Origin: Endomychus coccineus
Lineage: Eukaryota; Arthropoda; Insecta; Coleoptera; Endomychidae
Length of the DNA stretch: 64,000 nucleotides
Direction of reading: 5' to 3'
NCBI GenBank assembly: GCA_958510875.1
Contig: OY294068.1
Coordinates: 71,030,633 to 71,094,632 of the forward strand
Positions 47,101 through 59,100 of the stretch are shown piece by piece. A program made the position numbers and the translations under genes. The notes below the pieces were generated by a model. That model did no database searches. It was given only the letters and a program-made list of their open reading frames with translations, and was not told where the DNA came from. Position 1 is the stretch's first letter. Every line of letters begins with the position of its first letter.

Positions 47101-50100
47101 TTACCTTGATAAGGGGAAAACGATCACCGGCTTATATTATTTAGAGCTGTTGAATCGATTCAACACCTATTTAAAGCGAAAGCGGCCGCATTTGGCAAAG
47201 AAAAAAGTGCTCTTCCACCAGGATAACGCACCGGCGCACAGGTCCGCAAAAGCAATGGCAAGATTGCATGAATTGAGCTGAGAAAGTATTTCCAAAATTC
47301 AAGAAATGGCTCGGCGGAAAGATATTTGGCTCCAACGATGAGGTCATCGCTGAAACAAACCCCTATTTTGAAAGATTGCCGAAATCATATTATTTGGAAG
47401 GGATCGAAAACGTTGGACGATTTGTATCGGACTACAAGGAGATTATGTTGAAAAATAAAATAAGTTTTGAACAAATAAATCATTACTTGTTTAATTTTTC
47501 AGGGAGTTTTCACCTTGCCCTCGTATAACCTGGTATTTGGAACCTAATCATTGTTATTTTAATGTGGTTTGTAATGTGAATTACTTTCTTAATCAGATAT
47601 TTTGTTATAATGTAATTATGTATTGATATTATTTTATACCCGTATAGGGTACAACTATTCAACAAATAAATTATATTATTATTATTATGATTATTATATC
47701 CCAGGTATAAACCGAGCGAGTCAATGATTTCTCAGAGTAACATATCACTCTTATTTACAAAGATACAAAAAAAGTTGAATAGAAAAGTTGTAAGATGTAT
47801 ATTTTGAAAATATTTTAAATTGTATTGGGTGTGTCATGTAGTCGTGGTCAATATCAACATTTTAAACTATCGCATTTTTGGATTTTACAGAAAATTCTAG
47901 ATATTTTTCATATACAGTTCACCATTAAAGTCCTCACCATATGAGAATTTAAAGTTCCATGATAAATATTTCATTTACTTTCCATATTTTTAGAAACTAA
48001 AACTGCAGCCATAATAAATGTTGGCACGAGCGGTGCAAAGTTCCAAAAATTTTATCGTTCTTTTGAAAAGACACCGGTATTTATTCTTATAAAAAATTGA
48101 ATGCATGTAAGATATAGGGAAACTGTCAAAAGAAGGCATTGTTTTAATTAGACTTCAGTTTCCGCTCCTTTTCTGAAAACATACTATCTTGTCATTAGTA
48201 AATTGTTAAAACAGCAAGTTGACCTTTGTAAATAAATTGCAAGTTAGCTGTCACATTGACATTGAATTTTAGTTTTTAAAAATACGGAAAGTAAATAAAA
48301 AATTTATTATGAAACTGACATGTGACGGTAAGTATTACACAAATAAATTAATTTTTGCCAGTTAAGTAAGCTTTGGATTTGTAAAAAATATTGTATTTGA
48401 TAAAAATATCAAAATTCGCAAGTTCATCCTAGACTTTTGAAAACTTTCACACGTACATAAAATTGCAGTAGAATCATCTTCATCAAATAATTTTTTTCAA
48501 AAATCGATTCAGAGTTGTCATTTTCCGCCACTTTCTGCAACAAATGTCAAATTTGACAGCTAATCCAAGCTTGGCCACAACTGTTGATGTCTATTTTGCT
48601 CTAATTTGAACCTAAAACTGTTACCGACAATCAAATATTAATATGGTGCGAACATTAATGGTGACACTGTATAATTGCCTATACTAACCGTTTTTGATAT
48701 ATTTAAAATTTTATGTCAAAAATGACATGTTTGCAGGTCTAAACTTAACTATCAATTTCTCCCATATGGAAGCCATTATTATTTAATTGCGGTTGGTTTC
48801 CTTGTAAAAGGGGACCTACTTTAGAAGACTATGTTTTGATAATAAATTAATACAGGCCACGGTCGTACATACAGGTCTGGAAACTCGGGGCTGTTTCCTA
48901 TGTGAGAAGTGAGTCCGCTAAGCGTCGACTGTCGCGTAGTACCAAAAGTCGTCACGTAGGAATATTCTCTGACAACTGTCAGTTGACTTGTAAACACAAG
49001 GAATACCTGCGTTTTTAGAAACAAATTACGAAACCGTGCATTGTGCCGAAATGCAAAATGGGGTACAAAAGTGTAAAGCAACAAACTTCTGTTTTTAAAG
49101 TGCCGAAAGATGCGAAAATGCGTTGAAAGTGGATGCTTGCGATTCCGGATAGAAATCGTTTTAACGAGGTCTTTTGTGTGCGTCATGTATAACGAAAAAG
49201 GGGAAGTTATTTTTAAGGTGAGTAATACATTTTGACAAGAGAAACAGTTCTATTCCTCTCTCAAATCAGAATACTTAGTAACACTGCATGCGATTCCGGA
49301 AAGAAATCGTTTTACCGATCCAAGCGCTAGCTAGTAGCTGAGCGAGGGACTACGAGTTTGGCGATGCGTAAGAGACTCATGTCAAACATACGAGTCGCCA
49401 GACCTGTATGTACGACCGTGATACAGGCTGATCAAAAACAAACAAAAAAAATTTAACCTTGTTTGTGTTATGTGATTTATGTCGATAAAATAATTTGATT
49501 TCTTTGTGATATGTGTTGTGAATGACTAAAACTGTTCACTCGAAAGTAACAATTTATTTATATTTCTTATTAAAATCACCCTTATATCTACACATTCAAG
49601 GACCATACCCGTAACTCAACAAACTTTTTTGAATAGAAACCCTATTTTTATAATTTTGAAATATTTAGCATTAAAAATAACTTTCTGTCAGGTTGTCTAT
49701 TCCTAAAATTTTTAGTTTTCGAAATATTGTCAATTTAATATTTTTTTATTGTAAAATGCTTATGCTGCTTTTAAGCAAACGTGTCATTTTTAACATAAAA
49801 TTCAGAATATGTCAAAAACGGTTAGACTTAGATATAGGATATTATACAGGAAAAATATCTAGTATTTTCTGTAGAACCCAAAAATGCAATAATATAAAGG
49901 GTATTCCGTTTAAAATAAGAAAGTTGATATTGACCATGACTACATGACATACCGTGAATAATTTAAAATATTTTACGAAGTTTTTATTCAACTTTGTTTG
50001 TAGCTGTAAATAAAAGTAATATGTTACTCTGCGCAATCGTCAACTCAGCCAGTACTCAGGGATGGGGTAGACATGGTAGAGTAAGTGATTGGGATGGCGT

Positions 50101-53100
50101 TACGGACGATATATAACAAAGTTATTGATTGTAGATGAATTAAAACATATTATTCAACTTAAGACGAACTAATACTCATTTAACATGAGAATGAAAGTTT
50201 ACTCATACGGATATGAAATAAGTATTTCTTGCGAATTGCATACTTACTGTTTCTACGACTACCGACTACCTGAAGCTTACTTAAGCTCTAAGTGTAGTAT
50301 AAAAAAATATCTTGATTGAATGTAATTATCAAACAATTACTTTGTTTGATAATGGCCCTTCGATCGGTGTTGAAACTATAGTAGCGTTTTCACCTTATTA
50401 AAAGTGGTATAAAAACAAATTAATTGGTCTTACATTCAATCATAATCGAGTAACGGCTTCTACCATCGATTTTTTTTTAAATTTTTTATAATACACCTTT
50501 CACCTTTAATATCACCGATACAATCTGCCTAGAATACATAATCCTTATATCTTTATATATTTCACTTCTAACAAAAACTACTATAAACAAACAAGCGAAT
50601 GTGCAATGGGCAATCCACTCTCTCCTGTTTTGACCAATATTTTTCTAAGCGAACTTGAAACCTCCTTAAAAAAAATCAAATCACTTACCAACCGTGTAGA
50701 AAGCATTAGAGAACATATTTTAAATACAGGTCACAGTATTTCTCAAGAAACTTTATCATTTTTAAAACAGTATGGACAAATATCTAGGTAATTTAGATGG
50801 GATGGTCATGTATGAACGAGAAAGCAATTTATTAAATTCCGATATATCTCCAGCTGAGGGTAACTCTTTGTTTGCATTATTATTCCTAACTAGTATTTAA
50901 ACAGACACATTGTGATCTCTAATTTACTTTACTCTGGTGATGGCTACTTGGTAGCCAAAAGATCCTCAGTACTTTAACTGTATTTTTAGGGGATAAGTGT
51001 GATTATTTCTTATTTATAGTGTTAGTGTATTCATAGTGTGAACTCTTTTATAGTTCTTATTGCATCAGGTGTACAATAAAACTGCGAAACTTCTGACCTA
51101 TGTGTCTGGGCATAAATCAGCGTAGCTCATAAACTCTGGATTTTGAAATTCATTTGAAATTATTTATGATACTTTTTGAATGGTTTGAAGTTTTAAATTA
51201 GAATTATTTATTCTGGTGTATAACGTACATACCATCAGAAAAATCTCTAAATTAGAAAAATTTGTTCTGTTGCAATGTTATATAAATTTTGCTTTCTTAG
51301 ATGGAGAGAAAGCAGATCTGAGCCACGAAAAGTATCCCAACATAAATGCGATAACGGGTGCTTTGAAATTATATTTGAGGCTGTTACCTATTCCACTAGT
51401 TACTTTTGTGATTCAACCTCTTCTTAGGGATGCTGTTGGTAAGTACATGTTATTAAGTTCTTTCTAATGTCATTGAATTCTTTGCAACCACATTAAGTAC
51501 ATATAGAGGCATCAAGATTAGGGTGGTCCTTATTATTAAGAAAAATTTTTTTTCTCTTATTTCACTGGGCATCCCATAATTTGATTACATACCTTGAAAG
51601 AAAAATTCAGTATTTTTTTCATAATTTTTAAATAACTTTTAAAGGTCGCTACCAAGGTTTGAATATTAAATAAATACTCAAAATTTCTGAATTAGTTAGA
51701 ATTTTTTATTCATAAGTCAGGAAGTCAAGAGTGTAAACATATTGTTATTATTACAAATTAGGATATTAAAACATTAAAATCATTTATTATAAAGATACAA
51801 GTGTTGATTTGTTAGTGTTAGGGTATTTTTTCCTATACTCCTTCACCAAAAAAAGCAGATATTGCTTTTGTTCTTCATCGGTTGTGATTAATTTATTATA
51901 CTCCTCCATTAATGCAACACCACGTTCAGCTATATCGTTCACTACTCGCATATAATGAACGATTTTTTTTTGTAGCCACAAAATCAGCATCATCGTTCCC
52001 AGTTTCCACATCTTTATTCAAAAACTTTGATAAGATACCCAACATTTGGATATTTGGAAGAATCGTAAAGAGTTGCTAGTTACGAAGACCTCAATGTTTT
52101 TTTCGTCGATGTGCTTGACATCAATGTTTATTCTTTTTGGGCAATCTTCTTTGGCCTCGATTTTTAGTGCATCTACCATTCTCTTTTTATCTTGTACTGG
52201 AGGTTCGTCGTCAAAAAATGCAAAAGACACCAGTTCCTCCGACAAATACCACAAATGGCCCAGTATTCTTTGTAGGGCAACAGTAGCAATTATTTGATTT
52301 ACTGTTTCAAAGGCTGTAAGATCTTTCAATAATTGTAAGTCGTTTCTTGGTGCTGACTATCCGGTAGAGGCTTGAAACCAATATTTTACATATATCATCA
52401 CTGTTGAAAGGCTTATTTCCCTTATGGCTTTCTCTTCTTTTTTTAATAGTTAAACTGATGTTTAAATAGGAAAAATTTCAAACAGTACAAAGCCCTTGCC
52501 ATCTATCTAACTCGATGTAGTCCAGCAGGTTTCCTAAATGAAACACCTTTTTCGAGAACTCCTCCTAAGAAAATGATGATGTGAGATTCAGTAATTTCAT
52601 GTATCTCGAGGTTGATGTGCTTGTAATTGTTTTTTGTAAAAGAAATTCTGTCTGCAGCGGATTCGACAAGGATACTTGATTCGATGTCATCAGTTATTGT
52701 TTTGTAGTCGCTATGGTCAATGCTGATCCAATTTTTCTTAAAGCTTTTGAATAATTGAAAATCAGGACTACTAGACGAACCGAGCGTTTGATCCACTACA
52801 GCTGATAACATAAGTCTCATTATGTGATGGCGACATGCAAGCCAAAGCATGTCTTTCTCCATTTTTCGCTCTAAAAGAACACACTCCAATTCTTAAACCA
52901 GTGTTTACAGCAGTTGTATCAAAACACAAATAATTTACTTCATCGCTCAAATTCCATAAATTTATTGATTCGTAGATAGCTGATGCACATGCTTCACTTG
53001 TTCCACGTTCCAGTTTTGGAACTGCTAGAAGTTGATCAATCCCATCTCCCGATACCAAAATTGGCAGCCGATCTACAGTTTCCTGCCCAGTAATCATCTC

Positions 53101-56100
53101 GATGCGTAGATGCAGGAAAGGGGGACCTATACGTGTCTCTGCATGTTTCACTTTAACAACGCGAAATAAACACTTCTCTTAATCAATTAGCGATATTCAT
53201 AGTCGAAGTGGCCATACAATAATTTTTTGTTAGTTAAATTTGGTCCAAGAATTTAGAAAAAAATTACTATTTCATATGTTGTAGTAGATAATCGAATGAA
53301 AAGGTGCCGTGATAATATTTGAAAACTCGAAAAATAAGGACCACCTAATCAGGATACCAGTAGCGGATCAAAGATTTTGTCGGGGAATCTTCCGTGCGCA
53401 CATTACTTTCTACGCCCCCAGGAAGGCTCGGTAGTTTAAATATTATTTCCATAGATTTATAAGTGTTTCAATAATCATTTGGTCCAAATTAAAACGAAAT
53501 GGGGGTAGTGTTCGGCGATACAGTAGCTTTGTGCTCACGGAAGATTTATACGTGTAACGTATGTCTCAAAACTTTTGGCATGACATTCAATGGAGTTGAA
53601 ACATGCTATAGCGATAAAACAATAAGTTGGCTTATGTGGTCAAACAATTTGTCAGCACCAATTAGTAATCGAATGTTACACGTTTTTGTGTAAGTATGAA
53701 TTTTATTCTCCAACTTTAGAAAGATTGAGTTGGAACAGATCAAGTTGACAAATTATTCCAATGAAATGACTTACAAATTAAATTTTTGCAAAAATATTTG
53801 CAATTTAATTGGGGGCATGCCCAAACCGGCAATAGTTCGGAGATTGAAATATCTTTCGTAAATCTATTCTTCGAACAATAGCCGAGTGTGAAATTTATCT
53901 AAATGTAGAAGAATTTTTACCTCAACACAGAGTGGTCAGATTGGTGAGAAGTAGCAAGAATAAAATCCGCGTGTCTCAGAAAATTGAAACTTCAATATGG
54001 CCCTTGTAAGGATACTGTAAATGGCCAGGCATTGAAGACGGCAAAATTCACAGACAAAATATAGGTTTGGTGTGCGATTTCCACTGCAGATGTATGAAGA
54101 CTTTATGAGGGGCTAGATCACAGCGTGTAAAAATTGTGACCAAATTGCCTGATTTCAACACGAAGACGATTTAATTTGGTGCCCAGGCGCAAAACATACT
54201 ATTCGTACCGAGAAGCGATAAGCCCCCTAATTTACCCAAGGCTCGACCGATCGAGAATTTTTGGGCATTTTTGTCGAGACAGGTCTACGATCGGACGCTC
54301 AAAATGAGGACCAATTACGGCGTACCATGTGTAGAAAACTTAGGGAAATTTATGTTGAATTCGTCCACTACTTAATGCGGGATATCCAGAAAAGTGCAGT
54401 GTTGAGCATGGATTGTTACTTATTTATAGTGTTATAGTGTATCCAGTGTGAAGTTTTTCATAGTGCATTAATATTTCTAAAGTTAATTTGTGATTATAAT
54501 TGCGATAAGTTTAAACAGTTTCGTGAGAAAAACCCTCGTACGAGATAACTACCTCAATCAAGAAAAATTGGATTTACGATTTTTTCAAATCGCAATTTCG
54601 TTGTTACAGCTATAGTCCAGTCATTTAAGGAATTATTTTGTCCGAATTTCCGCGAGGTCTAATTTTGATCTATTCTTATGTATTTTGATACGCTGAACAC
54701 GATGGTTGGATTAACCCTGTGCTCGGAAAACTCGGTCTATTTTTTTGACCCGAAAGTCTCCATTTTTGTTTTTTTTGCGTTTTGAGACAAAACTATGGGT
54801 TCTATGAACAAATGTTTGGTTCAAGAGTTGTTGGAAAAATCAATAAGCGACTTTTGGCTTTGGTCCCAAGTCGATTCAAGGTTGTGGGCCCAAGATAGGA
54901 GCCATTTAGTGTGTTTTTGGTACATTGAAAAATTGAGTATATGTCAAAGATTTATAGTTTTTCCATATTCTATTTCGGTGGAAAGGTGGTATTTTTATCC
55001 TCTTTTGTTTGGTTTTTGATATTTTGACCTACCTAATTTTTTGGTGTCAAAATCGTCCATTTTGACAAATCCGTATTTTGCGAGTTTCAGACGAAATATG
55101 TTATACAGGATGGTCCAGTTTATATCATCAGGATTTCACCAGTCAGTAGTTTATCGAAAAATAAAGGTATAATAAACTATGGTCGAAGAAGGCTTCGTTT
55201 TCGAGATACAGGGTGTATAGAAATAGAAAAAAAAATTGGTTTTTTGCGAATATCTCCGGAACCGTTTATCTTACAGAAAACAGCTTTTGTAAGCATTTTC
55301 TACTCATAGTAAGCTATGTTTTCTGTGCGATAAATTTTTTTTTTCAGTCATGATTGGTGAAGATTTTGAAGGGGTAGTGGGTGTTTTTCTCCCCAACTTC
55401 TACGCCACTGGAAAAAGTACTGTTTTGAGACTGCCATTTGAACCGCCAATGTTTTCTACACAAAAAAGGTACCCTGGTTATAAGCTCTAAAGTTGACCGT
55501 TTTCGAGAAAAATCAACTTTTATGTTGAAAAACATGGTCAATTTTTTGGTTTTGCTACTTGTTGTAAGGTTTAAATGAATTTTGTTTAATTAGTAAAAAA
55601 TAAATTTTGTTTCAAAGAATTTACCATGTTTTTCAACATAAAAGTTGATTTTTCTCGAAAACGGTCAACTTTAGAGCTTATAACGAAGAGTACCTTTCTT
55701 GTGTAGAGAACATTGGCGGTTCAAATGTACTATTTCCAGTGGCGTAGAAGTTAGGGACTACTATTAATTGCAACTCTCATAACTGTCTCGTAGAATACTG
55801 GCGTTACTATGTCATCACATTCTATTTGCATAAAATTGATCGCCTTGAGTTATATGATATTTTGTTCCAGGACATAGAAATAAAGATTTGCAAATTTCTT
55901 CTGTGCGACATGCTCTAACCTGTTTGCCACGCCAACATTATGATACACTGAAATTTATGATTCAACATCTGCAAAGGTAAGACCTACAGTTCGAATAAGT
56001 AAGGATATCGATTGAATTAATGCAATGAATTGAATAGAAACATGATAAATGGAATGAAAATGAATCTCAAAGTGTATAGGTTACACCTTGATTGAACTAG

Positions 56101-59100
56101 AATTACGAGAGATCCATTGAGGTAGAAGATTGCATGTTCTTAAAAAACTTTGACGGCCATTAAATCCACTTTTCCAGTCCGTATTACCAACAAGGGTAAA
56201 AAAAATTAGTCTATATCAATTAGGGTGGAACTTCCGGCGAATGAAACTACGTCGATGAAGTGTAAGAAAATATTTGAGTTTTCTATGAATAATCTTTTGG
56301 CTCGCGGTTATTCAATTTTGTATTTGTTTCCGGTGAGGAGAGCCGACTTATAGGATCCAGGCAATTATCGCTCAAGGTTACACTTCGAGAAATGGCGAGG
56401 CTAGACGCTAAAGCAGCGCTAGTTGGAATCGATCCCTACTCCCCGATCCCCGTCACTAGGTGACGTCAGAAACCGCGTGATCTACTGGCTCGTTATACAG
56501 GGTGTTTCAGTTTTTTCGTTCATAACTTCGGTAAACGATAGATCTTCTCACATAAAAGTGGTCTTTTATATAAATTTTTTCTCTAAATCACTTCGTTTCC
56601 TAGATACAGGGTGTTGAAGTTTTGTAAATTATTACATTCTCTTCATTATCTTCTAAAAGAATGAAGATTTTTTGTTCAAACTTGGTATACTTTAGTTTTA
56701 CTGGATGAGAAATTTTTTTGGTTACAAAATGTTCTTGAGATAAATACAGTAGCGTAGTTATGGGGTTTTATGCGTATCTAAACCCCTTAAACTTGGTTGC
56801 CGACAGCTACAGTGAAGATCGTAGGTTATATTTTAGATGTTAAAAATTCGGGCGCCAGAGTATTTTAACCAACCAATGAATTATGTATATAACTAGGGGA
56901 TGCAAATACTCAATTCCCCAGGTTAAATTACACTGAAAAAAAAAAAATATAACACCTGTACCCAGAATGATTGAAATTTACTTTGAAATACTAATATTGA
57001 TATAATTTATGACAGCACTTATATTAATGAGATATGAAGCGAATGAATTGAAAATATGGATGGAATTAGTTACTTAAATCATTTAAACAAGTGAACAGTT
57101 GAATTTACATAATATACAATACTCAATGATTATTTAAATTGTTACATAAAACCACAATCGATAATCTGATTTAAATTGTTACATAAAACCACAATCGATA
57201 ATCTGATTTAAATTGTTACATAAAACCACAATCGATAATCTGATTTAAATTGTTACATAAAACCACAATCGATAATCTGACCTGGTGAGAGCTGGATGTT
57301 GTACTTGCTTGGTTATGAATTATTACTTTTACTTCATGTAGGGGTCCCTGCCACGATTGTAATACCGTTTCCACGATTGTACATCACAAATAAATCAGCG
57401 ACTCCTAAGTAATCTTTCCACAGCAGATTCAATTGTTGAATTTTCCACAACATAGACAAAAAAGAAGAGGAAGAAGAAGAACCCTGAAATCACGAAATGT
57501 TCAAACCTCTATTGTTCTATTGTCGTCAGAAGACAGACATGAACAAAATACATAACAATTGTTGAACAATTTAGGACTAGCCTATGTTCTGTCAGATACC
57601 ACCTAAGAAGGCAAATTAATTCTTGAAGTCAGTTAGTAAATCAAATGGAATTACAAAGATAGTTACCTCTATCACGATAGGGTTTTTCCTTCCAATAAGA
57701 CAAACTTTATTATCGTTCACAACCAGCCACGTCGGAACTAGATTCAGATCCCTTAAGGTGCATTAATTACTCCAATAAATCCAATTATTCCAATACAAAT
57801 TGGTAATTGATGCCTCTACTTTCAACGGGAGAATATTCAAAGAATTGGGTTCCAAACATACGCTTGGTATCACCTCCCTGTTTGGTCCAAGCAATAGACA
57901 GAAACGCGTGCAGAAATTAATACCTGGAAAAAAAATATGAGCGTATAGGAAATTGAATTTGAAGGTGAGTTTCTGGTCAATGCAACTCGATCTGAAATGG
58001 CGAACATAACCTAAAAAATTGGCAAAATTGCAAAAAGCGGTTTTTCTCAAATAATTAAAAAACTATAGCTCCGATCGGAAAGAATTGAATGAGAAAGTTG
58101 TAGGTATCAAATAGATCTATCGATTGGTCCCATAATAATTATCAATATCACTCATACTTTTCGAGTTATATCGAAAAAACCGTTAAAAATTGGGGTATCG
58201 AGAAGTCGTTAACTATTACGTTTCCGTATTTATTGTTTCCTGTACATATAGCCCATGGCAAGCTAAGAGAGCACTTTTTTTCTTAATTTGAAATATTGAT
58301 TATTTTTCAAAATATATCGATTTTTCGAAAAAAAGACGCTCTCATAAATTGGCTAGATCTTCTCAGGAAATGTTCCTGGAGTAACAATTTTGAGCTTATT
58401 TTCTTCATGAAGAGTTGTGCTATAATTTTATTGAAAAAACGTAGGGATTTTTTCAATTTTAAGGGTGAAGAAATGACTTTGAAAAAATACCCTCTTTCTT
58501 AAACATGTTTTTTTCATATAAGTTTCACAATTTTAATTTTAGAAAAATGTCTGACCGAAATCAATTGATGAAATTTTTTCAAGAATTACCAAAAAAAAAT
58601 TTTTCATCCACGATCTTCTGGACCAGCGATAAATTTTTTATTTCAAAACAATCTGCAAGACGCAATAAACATTATTCAGAAGTGTGTTCCATGAATGTTA
58701 ATGTTAAATATCTACATTTCAATAAAAAAATATTTGGATATGTTTCATTGATTCATAGTATTAGAAATTGAGTAACAAAGCTAAACGTGCGCGGCTGCCA
58801 AAGCGTGCGGCGGAGTGGGGCAAGCACTGCGCGCTCGCACTGAAAACTGATTCACTGTGTTCAAAGCAAACATATTCAAGAATTATCAAAATATGTAGCA
58901 TTTCTTCACTCCGTATCGAGCTGTGATACAGTTTCTTCGATGTACAAACAAGGGAAGAACAAATTATTGAAAATATTGAATTCTAATCCAGATTACCTTC
59001 AATTACTAGATGTTTTCGAAAAAGATAATGCTCTTCGTGAAGAAATTGCTAGGATTATGTGCCAAATAATTTCTTTGCTATATTTTAATAAGAAAGATGG

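Noticed and set aside
57132..57279. CRISPR-like array of 37-bp repeats
   Set aside because: Copies are directly adjacent with no spacers, and the genome is eukaryotic.
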